From contig NZ_RSEB01000001.1 of the NCBI RefSeq assembly GCF_003933745.1, positions 930,001-994,000 of the forward strand: DNA of 64,000 nucleotides. Direction: 5' to 3'. Below are positions 18,439 through 27,241 of the stretch, piece after piece (position 1 is the stretch's first letter; each line of letters starts with the position of its first letter). The notes beneath the pieces are model-generated. The model was given only the letters and a program-made list of their open reading frames with translations, did not search any database and was not told the origin of the DNA. This DNA is from Glycomyces terrestris (GTDB taxonomy: Bacteria; Actinomycetota; Actinomycetes; Mycobacteriales; Micromonosporaceae). The position numbers and the translations under genes were made by a program.

Positions 18439-19571
18439 ACGGTCTCGCCGTAGAGCATGCACTCGAGGCGTTCGGCCTGGCGCTCCCAGGTCCATTCGCC
18501 GACGGCCCAGTCGCGGCTGGCCTCCCCGAACCTGCGCGCGAGCGCGGGGTCGGTGAGGACCTGGGTGATCCGGGCGGTGATGTCGTCGAGGTCGCGGCCG
18601 TCGACGACCCAGCCGGACCGGCCGTCGAGGACGGTGTCGGGGGCGCCGCCGGAGTTCCCGGCGATGACGGGCAGCCCGCAGGCGGCGGCTTCGAGGAAGA
18701 CGGCGCCGAGGCCCTCGACGTCGAGTCCGCGGCGGCGGGTGCGGCAGGGCATGGCGAAGACGTCGCCGGCCGCGAAGTGGGCGGCGAGGTCGTGCTCGGC
18801 GACGCCGCCGGTGAAGACGACCTGGCCGGCGACGCCGCGGCGGCGGGCGGCGGCGCGCAGCCGCGACTCGTAGGGGCCCTCGCCGACGATGAGGAGGCGC
18901 ACGTCCTGGCCGGTCCTGGCGCGGATCTGCGGGAGGGCGGCGATGAGCATGTCCTGGCCCTTGCGGGGCACCAGGCGCGAGACGCACACGATGACGGGGC
19001 GGTCGCCGAGGCCGTGGCGCTCGCGCACGGCGGTGCCGTCGACGCCGGGGTGGAAGGTGTCGGCGTCGATGCCGAAGGTGAGCTTCTCGAGGCGGGTGTG
19101 GGGTCCGGCGACGGGGGCGAGGCGGCGGTAGGTGTAGTCGCCGAGGTAGGTCATGACGTCGTGGGAGGCGGCGATGCGGCGCAGGAGGCCGCGGGTGCCG
19201 GGCATCGCGGCCCAGCCGACCTCGTGGCCGTGGGTGAGGGCGATGGCGCGTTCGATGCCGGTGTCGCGCTTGAGGACTGAGGCGAGGAGGCCGAGGGGGG
19301 CGGCGGCGCCGAACCAGACGCGGTCGCAGCCGCGCTCGCGGGCGAGGGCGGTGACGGCGCGGGCGACGCGGGGCGTGGGCAGGAGCATCGAGGTGCGGTC
19401 GCGGATGACCTCGAAGGGCTGGGCGGCGTCGAACTCGGCCCAGCCGGGCGAGGTGGAGGTGTAGACGACGAGGTCGTCGGCGGGCAGCCGCATCGCCATG
19501 CCGTGCACGAACGTCTGGATGCCGCCCCGGCGGGGCGGGAAGTCGTTGGTCACCAGCAGGGTGCGGCTCAT
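18435..19571 (-). CDS. GT4 mannosyltransferase, PimB'-like
   Basis: The protein has 378 residues. It resembles the GDP-mannose-dependent alpha-(1-6)-phosphatidylinositol monomannoside mannosyltransferase: LVTNDFPPRRGGIQTF at the N-terminus, LVPRKGQDMLI, and the donor-site region DVEGLGAVFLEAAACG then GNSGGAPDTV. The expected role is adding the second mannose to phosphatidylinositol mannoside at the inner face of the membrane. The ATG at 19571 has a G-rich ribosome-binding site. An upstream in-frame extension is not supported. The adjacency to a FadD15-like gene matches mycobacteria (Rv2187-Rv2188c). Exact acceptor specificity cannot be read from sequence. Confidence 0.88.
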   Translation of the reverse strand: MSRTLLVTNDFPPRRGGIQTFVHGMAMRLPADDLVVYTSTSPGWAEFDAAQPFEVIRDRTSMLLPTPRVARAVTALARERGCDRVWFGAAAPLGLLASVLKRDTGIERAIALTHGHEVGWAAMPGTRGLLRRIAASHDVMTYLGDYTYRRLAPVAGPHTRLEKLTFGIDADTFHPGVDGTAVRERHGLGDRPVIVCVSRLVPRKGQDMLIAALPQIRARTGQDVRLLIVGEGPYESRLRAAARRRGVAGQVVFTGGVAEHDLAAHFAAGDVFAMPCRTRRRGLDVEGLGAVFLEAAACGLPVIAGNSGGAPDTVLDGRSGWVVDGRDLDDITARITQVLTDPALARRFGEASRDWAVGEWTWERQAERLECMLYGETV

Positions 19572-19700
19572 ATTGACCCCCTTCGCAATCGAACCAGTCT
19601 GCCATGCCGGCGCAAGCGGTGCGGCCATCCCTGATGACGTCGGCGTGAAGTACCGCGGTCGCCGGTCCCGGGCTGTGACGGCGGTGGCACACTGGTGCAC

Positions 19701-21116
19701 ATGAGCAGCGGCGACGAGACCAGCGGCGCCGGGCCCGGCGCCGGACCGCGGGAGGCCCCGGCCTCCGCGGCGGCCGGCGACGAGGGCGCGGGCGAGGGGG
19801 ACCCCTCCGAACGCGCCGAGTCCGGCGCGATGGTGTTCCTGACCGAACCGGTGCGGCGCAGGGCCGTCGAGATCGCGGCGGCGGCGATGCCGGGGCTGGC
19901 GCCGGCGCGGGTCCCGGCCCGGCTGCGGCGCTTCCTCAAGTTCAGTCCGGCGAAGCGGGCGAAGCTCGCGAAGGGCGAGCTCGCGGCGGCGCTCGACGGG
20001 GACGGGGCGTTCCGGGCGGGCCTGTCGGAGGTGCTCGCGTCGACCGACTCGCCGCTCATCGCGTCGATCGCGTCCGGCGGGGCGGTCTCGCCGATGGCCG
20101 ACCCGGTGGAGGTCGCGGCGCTCACGTACCTGCTGCGCCCGGACGGCTGGCGGGAGCTGATCGCGGCCGCCGTCGACGCGATCCCGGAGTCGCCGGAGCC
20201 GCCGCCGGCCGCGGCCGGGCCGGACGAGGAGGCCCGGAAGCGCTTGGCGGCCTTGGAGAAGGAGAACGGGAAGCTGCGCGGGGCGCTCGCCGACCAGCGC
20301 GCGGCGGCCGCGGTGCTCCAGGAGGAGCTGCGGCGGGCCCGCCGGGAGCTCAGGGAGGCCGAGGAGCGGGCGGCGAAGACGGCCGGCGACCTGGCCGCGG
20401 AGAAGGGCCGGCTCAAGCAGGCCGACGCGGAGCGGCGCTCCGAGCGCCGCCGCCTGGAGTCCGAAGTGGACTCACTGCGGGACCAGCTGGACCGGGTGCG
20501 CAAGGCCGACCGGGAGCACGAGCGGCTCGCGTCGGCGCGGCTGTGGCTGCTGATGGAGACGCTCTCGGGCGCGGCCGCAGGCCTGCGCCGGGAGCTGGGG
20601 CTGGAGCCGGTGGACGACCGGCCGGCGGACTACATCGCCGAGGAGTACTGCGACGACCCCGAGGAGCGGCCGTTCGAGGGCTCGCGGGGCCTGGAGCAGA
20701 CCGATCCGCAGCGCCTGGACCACCTGCTGTCGCTGCCGAACCCGCACCTGATCGTGGACGGCTACAACGTGACGATCTCGGCGTGGGGCGAGACGCTCAC
20801 GCTGGAGCAGCAGCGCAACCGGCTCGTGCACGGCCTGGGCGCGGTCGCGGCGCAGACGAGCGCGGAGATCACCGTGGTGTTCGACGGCGCGGACGCGATC
20901 TTCGGCGCGAAGCCGTCGGCGCGGGGCGTGCGGGTGCTGTTCAGCGCGAAGGGGCAGATCGCCGACGACGTCGTGGTCGAGCTGGCGCGGGTCGAGCCCG
21001 AGGGCCGGCCGGTCGTGGTGGTCTCGTCGGACCGGGAGGTGGTCGACCGGGTGCGGCGCGAGGGCGCGTACGCGGTGCCGTCGCCGCTGCTGGTCCGGTG
21101 GATGCAGCGGACCTGA
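19701..21116 (+). CDS. NYN-domain (YacP-like) predicted ribonuclease with coiled coil
   Basis: The protein has 471 residues. The C-terminal 150 residues form a YacP-like NYN domain of the PIN-like fold: LIVDGYNVT, the second acidic motif VVFDGAD, and VVVSSDREV provide the metal-binding aspartates. An Ala-rich N-terminal region is followed by a long charged coiled coil (about residues 175-275). By family knowledge it may cleave structured RNA, but the substrate is unknown. The ATG at 19701 is preferred. A GTG two codons upstream is possible and there is no clear ribosome-binding site, so it may be translated from a very short leader. It converges on the RDD gene with a 2-base gap. Confidence 0.85.
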   Translation: MSSGDETSGAGPGAGPREAPASAAAGDEGAGEGDPSERAESGAMVFLTEPVRRRAVEIAAAAMPGLAPARVPARLRRFLKFSPAKRAKLAKGELAAALDGDGAFRAGLSEVLASTDSPLIASIASGGAVSPMADPVEVAALTYLLRPDGWRELIAAAVDAIPESPEPPPAAAGPDEEARKRLAALEKENGKLRGALADQRAAAAVLQEELRRARRELREAEERAAKTAGDLAAEKGRLKQADAERRSERRRLESEVDSLRDQLDRVRKADREHERLASARLWLLMETLSGAAAGLRRELGLEPVDDRPADYIAEEYCDDPEERPFEGSRGLEQTDPQRLDHLLSLPNPHLIVDGYNVTISAWGETLTLEQQRNRLVHGLGAVAAQTSAEITVVFDGADAIFGAKPSARGVRVLFSAKGQIADDVVVELARVEPEGRPVVVVSSDREVVDRVRREGAYAVPSPLLVRWMQRT

Positions 21117-21118
21117 CG

Positions 21119-21547
21119 CTACTCGGCGGGGGCCTTGAGCACGACCGAGCCGGCGGCGAGGTCGTGGAGGCCGCGGCTGTAGGGGTGGACGAACGCGGTG
21201 AGCGCGGGCAGGAGCAGGGAGAGCAGGAGGGCCCGCACGAAGGCGCGGGCGAAGCCGAGGCGGCCGCCGTCGGCCGTCGAGACGCAGGCGATCTTCATGA
21301 GCGCCATGCCGAGGCTCTGGGTGCGCAGGCCCATGCAGCAGGTGTAGTAGACCAGGAACAGCAGGGCGATCTCGAGGTTGAACACGAACGGGTCGTCGCT
21401 GAGCAGCCCGGCCCAGTTGAGGCCGTAGGCGAGGAGGACGGTCGCCGTCCAGTCGATCACCAGCGCGACGAACCGCGCGCTGACGGTCGCCAGGTCCTGC
21501 CCGGTGCCGGTGGTTTCGGGGGTCTTCGCACCGCGTTCGCTCGTCAT
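21119..21547 (-). CDS. RDD-family membrane protein
   Basis: The protein has 142 residues with three or four hydrophobic segments. The family-typical Arg and Asp residues are in the first and second helices (VSARFVALVIDW) and the SLGMALMKIACV motif follows. RDD proteins are small membrane proteins of mostly unknown function, some linked to ion transport. Location directly upstream of and divergent from glnA is conserved in mycobacteria (Rv2219A-Rv2220). The 276-bp gap between them holds the glnA control region. Confidence 0.85.
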   Translation of the reverse strand: MTSERGAKTPETTGTGQDLATVSARFVALVIDWTATVLLAYGLNWAGLLSDDPFVFNLEIALLFLVYYTCCMGLRTQSLGMALMKIACVSTADGGRLGFARAFVRALLLSLLLPALTAFVHPYSRGLHDLAAGSVVLKAPAE

Positions 21548-21639
21548 GCCGCGAGTCTACGGCTCGGTCCCGAGACGCGTGGATCGCACCGTCCTGAGCT
21601 GTGGTTTCGAGCGGTTGTGAACAGGCACGCATCTTGCAA

Positions 21640-21677
21640 GTAACACGCGCGAAACAATTGATTTACGGTGAGGCAAT
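21640..21677 (+). promoter_or_regulatory. GlnR box upstream of glnA
   Basis: GTAAC (21640-21644), six bases, GAAAC (21651-21655), six bases, TTTAC (21662-21666), six bases, GCAAT (21673-21677). This fits the actinobacterial GlnR pattern of alternating GTnAC and GnAAC half-sites every 11 bp. The first pair is perfect and the second degenerate. GlnR activates glnA under nitrogen limitation in streptomycetes and mycobacteria. A TTGATC (21677-21682) with TAATAA 17 bases downstream is a tentative promoter. Confidence 0.75.
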
Positions 21678-21823
21678 TGATCGCGGTTAGCGTTTCGGCT
21701 AATAAGCTTAGGCGTCGACAGCGAGGTCGGCCCACCGGTTCGGTCGTTCGACGAGCCGGGACCCGCTGGGCGGGGCCGCGCCGTGGTCCTCCCGGCAACT
21801 CACCTACCGAGAGGAATACCTTC

Positions 21824-23248
21824 GTGTTCTCCAGCCCTGAAGAGCTCCTCGGCTACGTCCGCGACAACGACGTGAAGTTCATCGACGTCCGCTTCTGCGA
21901 CCTGCCCGGCGTCATGCAGCACTTCAACATCCCGGCCGAGTCCTTCGACAACGACCTCCTCGAGGAGGGCCTCGCCTTCGACGGCTCGTCGATCCGCGGC
22001 TTCCAGCAGATCCACGAGTCGGACATGCTGCTCCTGCCGGACGTGGCGACCGCGTTCATCGACCCCTTCCGCGAGCAGAAGACCCTCGCCCTGAACTTCT
22101 TCATCCACGACCCCTTCACCCGCGAGGCCTACAGCCGCGACCCGCGCAACATCGCGAAGAAGGCCGAGCAGTACCTCGCCGGCTCCGGCATCGCCGACAC
22201 CGCGTACTTCGGGCCCGAGGCCGAGTTCTACATCTTCGACTCGATCCGCTTCGACCAGACCGCGAACCAGGCGTTCTACCACATCGACTCGGTCGAGGGC
22301 GCGTGGAACACCGGCCGCGAGGAAGAGGGCGGGAACCTCGGCTACAAGCCGCGCCACAAGGGCGGGTACTTCCCCGTCGGCCCGGTCGACCAGTTCGCGG
22401 ACCTGCGCGACACCATGGTCACCAAGCTCATCGAGGCGGGCCTGACGATCGAGCGCGCGCACCACGAGGTCGGCACCGCGGGCCAGGCCGAGATCAACTA
22501 CCGGTTCTCGACCCTGCTGCACGCCGGCGACGACGTCCAGAAGTTCAAGTACATCATCAAGAACACCGCCACCCAGGCCGGCAAGACCGTGACGTTCATG
22601 CCCAAGCCCCTGTTCGGCGACAACGGCTCGGGCATGCACACCCACCAGTCGCTGTGGGCGAACGGCGACCCGCTGTTCTACGACGAGACCGGCTACGCGG
22701 GCCTCTCGGACACCGCCCGCTACTACATCGGCGGCCTGCTCAAGCACGCCCCGAGCCTGCTGGCGTTCACCAACCCGTCCGTGAACTCCTACCGCCGCCT
22801 CGTGCCGGGCTTCGAGGCCCCGGTCAACCTGGTGTACTCGCAGCGCAACCGCTCCGCCTGCACCCGCATCCCGGTCACCGGCTCCAACGCCAAGGCCAAG
22901 CGCGTCGAGTTCCGCGTGCCGGACCCGTCGAGCAACCCGTACCTGGCGTTCTCCGCCATGCTCATGGCGGGCCTCGACGGTATCAAGAACAAGATCGAGC
23001 CGCCGGCGCCGGTCGACAAGGACCTGTACGAGCTCGGCCCGGAGGAGTACGGCGACATCCAGCAGGTCCCCGGCTCGCTCGACGAGGTCCTGAACAACCT
23101 CGAGGCCGACCACGACTTCCTCACCGAGGGCGGCGTGTTCACCCCCGACCTGATCGAGACCTGGATCCAGTACAAGCGCGAGAACGAGATCGACCCGGTC
23201 CGCCTCCGCCCGACCCCGCACGAGTTCGACCTCTACTACGAGGTCTAG
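21824..23248 (+). CDS. glnA: Glutamine synthetase type I (beta, adenylylation-regulated)
   Basis: The protein has 474 residues. It makes glutamine from glutamate, ammonia and ATP as a dodecamer. The signatures FDGSSIRGF, the [11 protein letters not shown] metal-binding segment, [10 protein letters not shown] and the [15 protein letters not shown] region are intact. The adenylylation-site tyrosine is about residue 402 in [10 protein letters not shown], so control by GlnE is expected. The GTG at 21824 has GAGAGGAA upstream. The GlnR box about 150-185 bases upstream gives transcriptional control by nitrogen. Equivalent to glnA1 of mycobacteria and glnA of Streptomyces. Confidence 0.97.
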   Translation: MFSSPEELLGYVRDNDVKFIDVRFCDLPGVMQHFNIPAESFDNDLLEEGLAFDGSSIRGFQQIHESDMLLLPDVATAFIDPFREQKTLALNFFIHDPFTREAYSRDPRNIAKKAEQYLAGSGIADTAYFGPEAEFYIFDSIRFDQTANQAFYHIDSVEGAWNTGREEEGGNLGYKPRHKGGYFPVGPVDQFADLRDTMVTKLIEAGLTIERAHHEVGTAGQAEINYRFSTLLHAGDDVQKFKYIIKNTATQAGKTVTFMPKPLFGDNGSGMHTHQSLWANGDPLFYDETGYAGLSDTARYYIGGLLKHAPSLLAFTNPSVNSYRRLVPGFEAPVNLVYSQRNRSACTRIPVTGSNAKAKRVEFRVPDPSSNPYLAFSAMLMAGLDGIKNKIEPPAPVDKDLYELGPEEYGDIQQVPGSLDEVLNNLEADHDFLTEGGVFTPDLIETWIQYKRENEIDPVRLRPTPHEFDLYYEV

Positions 23249-23262
23249 TCCTCCGGTGCCCC

Positions 23263-23295
23263 CGAGGGCGCGGCCGGTCTCCGGCCGCGCCCTCG
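23263..23295 (+). terminator. Terminator of glnA
   Basis: CGAGGGCGCGGCCGG (23263-23277), loop TCT, and its exact complement (23281-23295) form a 15-bp stem 14 bases after the glnA stop. AACGTTTG follows, a weak T-containing tail. Confidence 0.85.
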
Positions 23296-23336
23296 AACGT
23301 TTGTTCAGGCCGCGGGCCCCGAGTCATACTCGTGCG

Positions 23337-24032
23337 GTGCCTCACGCCTTCGCCAGACACCTCGACCGGCCGCTGCTGCGCGACATCGCCGCGCTCGCGG
23401 CCGGGATCTTCATCGTCGGCCTCTCCTTCGGCGCCATCGCCTCCTCGCAGGGCGTCCCGTGGTGGCAGTCGGCGGCCATGTCCCTCTTCGTGTTCGCGGG
23501 CGCCTCGCAGTTCGCGACCATGGGGATCATGACCGCCGGGGGCGGCCTCGCCGCCGGGGTCGCGGCCGGGCTCATCCTCAACCTGCGGCACATCCCGTAC
23601 GGCATGGCCGTCGGCGGCGTCTACTGGACCAGCCTGCGCGCCAAGATCCTCGGCACGCACCTGCTCACCGACCAGTCGACCGCGTTCGCCCTCGCCGCCG
23701 GCGACGACCCGCGCAAGGCCAGGCACACGTACTGGACCGTCGCCGTCAGCCTGTTCGCGGTGTGGAACGCCGGCACCGTCCTCGGCGCGTTCGCCGGGCA
23801 GCTCGTCGCCGACCCGGCCGTCCTCGGCCTCGACGCGGCCCTCCCCGCGATCCTCCTCGCCCTGGTCATGCCGAGCCTGAAGGACCGGCGGACCCTCGCG
23901 GCCGGACTCCTCGGCACCGCCGTGGCCCTCGCCGCGAGCTTCGTCCTGCCCGCCGGGGTTCCGGTCCTGCTCGCGCTCGTCGGCCTCGTGGTGATGTGGA
24001 AGGGCGCCAAGGGGACGGAGGCCGCCGCATGA
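23337..24032 (+). CDS. azlC: AzlC-family branched-chain amino acid exporter subunit
   Basis: The protein has 231 residues with about six hydrophobic segments. ASQFATMGIM, the LNLRHIPYGMAV region and the LLTDQSTAFAL stretch are AzlC hallmarks. With AzlD it forms a LIV-E type exporter of branched-chain amino acids. The chosen GTG lies six bases after a -10-like CATACT (23325-23330) with TTGTTC 18 bases upstream, so the mRNA may be leaderless. The azlD ATG overlaps the stop (ATGA). Confidence 0.88.
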   Translation: MPHAFARHLDRPLLRDIAALAAGIFIVGLSFGAIASSQGVPWWQSAAMSLFVFAGASQFATMGIMTAGGGLAAGVAAGLILNLRHIPYGMAVGGVYWTSLRAKILGTHLLTDQSTAFALAAGDDPRKARHTYWTVAVSLFAVWNAGTVLGAFAGQLVADPAVLGLDAALPAILLALVMPSLKDRRTLAAGLLGTAVALAASFVLPAGVPVLLALVGLVVMWKGAKGTEAAA

Positions 24033-24340
24033 TGATGCTCATCGCGATCCTCGTCCTCGCGGCCGGCACGTTCCTGATCCGGCTCTCCGGGCCGCTGCTG
24101 CGCGAGCGCATCAGCCTCTCGGCGCACGCCGAGGCGGTCCTCAAGGCCGGCGCGACCGTCGTCCTCCTCGCGCTCGTCGCCACCTCGGCCGTCGTCGTCG
24201 AAGGCGACTGGGCCGGCTGGGCGCTCCCCGCCGGGGTCCTCGTCGGCGGCGTCCTCGCCTGGCGCAGGGCGCCGCTCGCGGTCGTCGTGGTCGCCGCCGC
24301 GGCCACCACCGCGCTGCTGCGCCTCGCCGGGGTCTCCTGA
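24029..24340 (+). CDS. azlD: AzlD-family transporter subunit
   Basis: The protein has 103 residues with three to four hydrophobic segments and the FLIRLSGPLL motif typical of AzlD. It overlaps azlC by four bases and is the second subunit of the branched-chain amino acid exporter. No regulator gene such as an Lrp-type azlB is adjacent. Confidence 0.86.
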   Translation: MMMLIAILVLAAGTFLIRLSGPLLRERISLSAHAEAVLKAGATVVLLALVATSAVVVEGDWAGWALPAGVLVGGVLAWRRAPLAVVVVAAAATTALLRLAGVS

Positions 24341-24347
24341 GAGACGA

Positions 24348-24385
24348 CCGAGGGGCCGCCCGGCTCTCGCCCGGCGGCCCCTCGG
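24348..24385. terminator. Bidirectional terminator between azlD and the LPXTG gene
   Basis: CCGAGGGGCCGCC (24348-24360) pairs exactly with GGCGGCCCCTCGG (24373-24385) across a 12-base loop. It lies 7 bases after azlD and 43 bases from the end of the convergent surface-protein gene. Confidence 0.8.
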
Positions 24386-24428
24386 CCTATTCAGCTCTAC
24401 AGGAGTCCGTAACCCTCAGGGGGTTCGA

Positions 24429-25514
24429 CTACCAGTCCTGCGCGGCGCGGCGGCGGCGCATCAGGAAGAAGATCACGCCGGCGGCCGCGATGAGCGCGGC
24501 GGCCGAGGAGATCATGATGGTCAGCGAGCTGCCGGTCTTGGGGAGCTCGGGCTTCGGCGAGGGGGACTCGCTCGGGGTCTCGACGTCGCAGGGGTACCAC
24601 GGGGTCTCGCCCGAGATGAAGTCCTTGTCGTTGTAGATCTCGTAGTAGACCCAGAACTCCTCGGCGGCCGGCGGGAAGTTCACGGTGCCGGTCTCGCCCG
24701 GCGCCACGACGACTTCCTGCTCGGTCTCGGTCAGGCTCTCCCAGAAGTAGAACGTGGTCTCATCGCCGTCGGCGGGGACGGTGAGGGTGAACGTCAGGCC
24801 GTTCTCGCAGTCGGACTCGACCGACGCGTAGTGGCACATCGGGTTGTCGTCCCACTCGAAGGTGTCGTACAGCTCGCCGTCGATCAGGATGGTGACCGCG
24901 AGGCCCGCGTCGGGGTCGGTGACCTCGAAGTAGTTGTAGTAGTCGTCGCCGACGGCCGGGGTCACGGTCTCGGAGAAGCCGTCGCTGGTCTCAATGGTGA
25001 ACTCGGCCAGGGCCTCTTCACTCTCGTTCCAGGCGTAGACGTTGATGCCGAAGCAGTCGGTCCAGACGTCGACGTAGCCCTCGGGGCGGGGCTCCTCGGC
25101 CTCGCAGCCGCCCTCGGGGGCGGGCACGTAGGCGGAGCTGGTGTTGGTGTTGCCGTTGTCCCACACCGCGTCGATGGTGATCGACGCGCCGGTGACGTCG
25201 GCGCCGAAGTTCTGGCTGCCTTCGAGGTAGTCGCCCGTGGACGGGTGCGGGAGCACGGCGCCCGGCACGATCTCGGTGCCCTCGTTGAACTCGCCGTCGA
25301 CCGTGACGGTCTCGATCTCGCCGACCACGTCGCCCTGGGAGTTCCAGTCGGTGACCTGCCAGACGACGGTCCAGCCGCCGTCCGGGGTGCACTCGGTGAT
25401 GCCCTCGATCTCGACGTGGTGGGCCTGGGCTGCGGAGGCGAAGGTGACCGCTCCGGCGAGGCCCAGGACGGCGCTGCCGGCCAGTCCGAGCACCCGCTTG
25501 AGGGTACGGTTCAT
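24429..25514 (-). CDS. LPXTG-anchored secreted surface protein
   Basis: The protein has 361 residues. A signal peptide (MNRTLKRVLGLAG..., cleavage near ASAAQA at about residue 28) leads into an acidic, Tyr/Trp-rich extracellular region with several cysteines. It ends in a Ser/Pro linker, the sorting motif LPKTG, a hydrophobic helix and RRRR. A sortase should therefore link it to the cell wall. The ectodomain holds repeated beta-sandwich-like segments (for example FTIETSDGFSE and FTLTVPADGDE). No sortase gene is in the window. The ATG at 25514 has GGAGAG upstream. Function unknown, with adhesion or surface protection as general possibilities. Confidence 0.85.
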   Translation of the reverse strand: MNRTLKRVLGLAGSAVLGLAGAVTFASAAQAHHVEIEGITECTPDGGWTVVWQVTDWNSQGDVVGEIETVTVDGEFNEGTEIVPGAVLPHPSTGDYLEGSQNFGADVTGASITIDAVWDNGNTNTSSAYVPAPEGGCEAEEPRPEGYVDVWTDCFGINVYAWNESEEALAEFTIETSDGFSETVTPAVGDDYYNYFEVTDPDAGLAVTILIDGELYDTFEWDDNPMCHYASVESDCENGLTFTLTVPADGDETTFYFWESLTETEQEVVVAPGETGTVNFPPAAEEFWVYYEIYNDKDFISGETPWYPCDVETPSESPSPKPELPKTGSSLTIMISSAAALIAAAGVIFFLMRRRRAAQDW

Positions 25515-25825
25515 GTCTCTCCTAAGTAGATGACTGTTGGGTTTGGGGGGATCGGGGGTGTCGTCGGCCAGGGGGTTGAGCGCTGACCGGTCTCGGCACC
25601 GTACCAAAGGAGACACGCTGCGAGGCGAAGAAGGGTCGCATAACGATCGGGTAACGGCGCGGCCCGTCACCCGAAGCGACGCAGGGCATCCGGATCGTCG
25701 CCGCCCACTCGGGGCGGATCGGGCGAAAGGGACGCGGCCGGATCCGCTCGGGGGCCCGGCCGCCCGCGCGGCGGCACGGGCCCGCTACACCGGTCCGGTC
25801 GCGCCGCTCGGCGACGTGACGGCGA
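25515..25825. other. Intergenic region, no gene recognised
   Basis: These 311 bp upstream of the LPXTG gene contain only Arg/Pro/Ala-rich spurious frames. A TACGGT on the minus strand about 90 bases before the LPXTG start could be a -10, but no convincing -35 is seen. Confidence 0.4.
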
Positions 25826-26929
25826 TTACGCCTCGCCGGCGTCGATCTGCTCCTCGGTGAGGTACTCGCTCTCGACGATGACCTCGACGTAGTTCTCGGC
25901 GGTCACGTCGACCGGGTCAAGCAGGAGCGAGGGCACGAACTTGAAGCCGTTGTCGTAGGTGCCGAGGTCGTTGACCTTCGGCTCGCCGCCCTCGACGATG
26001 GCCTGGACCATCTCGGTGACCGTGGACGCGAGCAGGCGGGTGTCCTTGAAGACGGTCTCGGTCTGGCCGGTGCCGTCCTTGATGGCCTTGACGGAGGCGG
26101 CCTCGGCGTCCTGCCCGGTGACGACCGGGAAGTCGTCGGAGCCGGGCTCGTAGTCGTTCTCGGCCAGGGCCGCGACCACGCCGCGGCTGATGCCGTCGTA
26201 GGGCGACAGGACCGCGTGGAGCCTGAGGTCGTCGGAGTAGAACTCGTCGAGGAGCGCCTCCATACGCTCCTTGGCGACGTCGCCGCTCCAGCCCTGGGTG
26301 GAGGTCGGGTCCTGCTCGGTCTGGCCGGAGGGGATCACGACCGTGCCGTTGTAGATGAAGCTCTCGAGGGTGTCGAGGCCGCCGAGGAAGAAGTACTGCG
26401 AGTTGTTGTCGCCGGGGTCTCCGGAGAACAGCTCGACGTTGAACGGGCCCGGGTTCTCGCGCATGCCGAGCCGGTCGATGATGTGCGTCGCCTGGAGGAC
26501 GCCGACCTGGTAGTTGTTGAACGAGGCGTAGTAGTCGACGTCGGGGGTCTCGAGGATGAGCCGGTCGTAGGCGATGACCGTGACGCCGCGGTCCTTCGCG
26601 TCGGCCAGCACCTGGCCGAGCGACTTGTTGTCGATGGCCGCGATGACGAGGAATTCCACGCCCTCCTCGACCATGGACTGGATCTGCGCGATCTGGTCCT
26701 CGACCACGTCCTTGGCGTTCTGGTGGATCACGTCGTAGCCCAGGCCCTTGAGGTTCTCCTCCAGCGCCCGGCCCTCGATCACCCACCGCTCGGAGGTGTC
26801 GGTCGGCATCGAGATCCCGGTGAAGCCGGTCAGCTGCGGCGCGTCCTCACCGCCGACCCCGCATCCGGCCAAGGACACCGCTGCGGCGCCCGCCGATCCG
26901 TACAGCAGGCCACGACGACTGAGGTACAT
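25826..26929 (-). CDS. Sugar-binding lipoprotein of an ABC importer (ChvE-like)
   Basis: The protein has 367 residues. The lipobox is SLAGC near residue 24, preceded by a twin-arginine-like SRRG, so Tat export is possible. The mature part is a periplasmic-binding-protein fold of the multiple-monosaccharide type (VIAYDRLI, TGQDAEAASVKAI, YDGISRGVVAAL). AAGGAG lies 10 bases before the ATG at 26929. No ATP-binding or permease gene is adjacent, which is unusual because this type is normally first in a binding-protein-ATPase-permease operon. The ligand is likely a monosaccharide such as xylose, ribose or arabinose, but this is inference. Confidence 0.86.
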   Translation of the reverse strand: MYLSRRGLLYGSAGAAAVSLAGCGVGGEDAPQLTGFTGISMPTDTSERWVIEGRALEENLKGLGYDVIHQNAKDVVEDQIAQIQSMVEEGVEFLVIAAIDNKSLGQVLADAKDRGVTVIAYDRLILETPDVDYYASFNNYQVGVLQATHIIDRLGMRENPGPFNVELFSGDPGDNNSQYFFLGGLDTLESFIYNGTVVIPSGQTEQDPTSTQGWSGDVAKERMEALLDEFYSDDLRLHAVLSPYDGISRGVVAALAENDYEPGSDDFPVVTGQDAEAASVKAIKDGTGQTETVFKDTRLLASTVTEMVQAIVEGGEPKVNDLGTYDNGFKFVPSLLLDPVDVTAENYVEVIVESEYLTEEQIDAGEA

Positions 26930-26954
26930 AAGGGTGGTACTCCTTCGTACACGA

Positions 26955-27001
26955 GGGGTTTGCAACACCCCCGAAACTAACACGGCCGGAAAAAGCGACA
27001 A
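26955..27001 (-). promoter_or_regulatory. Promoter and candidate operator of the sugar-binding protein gene
   Basis: On the minus strand TTGTCG (complement of 26996-27001), a 16-base spacer and TAGTTT (complement of 26974-26979) make a plausible promoter. Just downstream GGGG, TTTGCAACA and CCCC (26955-26971) form an inverted repeat around a TTGCAA core, a possible repressor site near the transcription start. The rest of the 312-bp gap up to 27241 shows no gene. Confidence 0.4.
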
Positions 27002-27241
27002 GCCGGTCTTTCCGTGATGGAACCGTGTCCTGAAGTGGGGAGGAATCAGGACCGAAGCCATATTACGACGTGGGCACCGAGTGATTTCCACACCCGGTGG
27101 TCATCATTCGGAAATGCTTCGAGACGACGGTAGAACGGCCGGGGAGAGCGGTCTCCGCCGCCCCTCCTCCGAGGGAGCCGGGTCGCTTCCGGGAAGGCGC
27201 GGGCCGCCGCGCGCGGGCGGCGGCCGAATACCATTGCGGGC

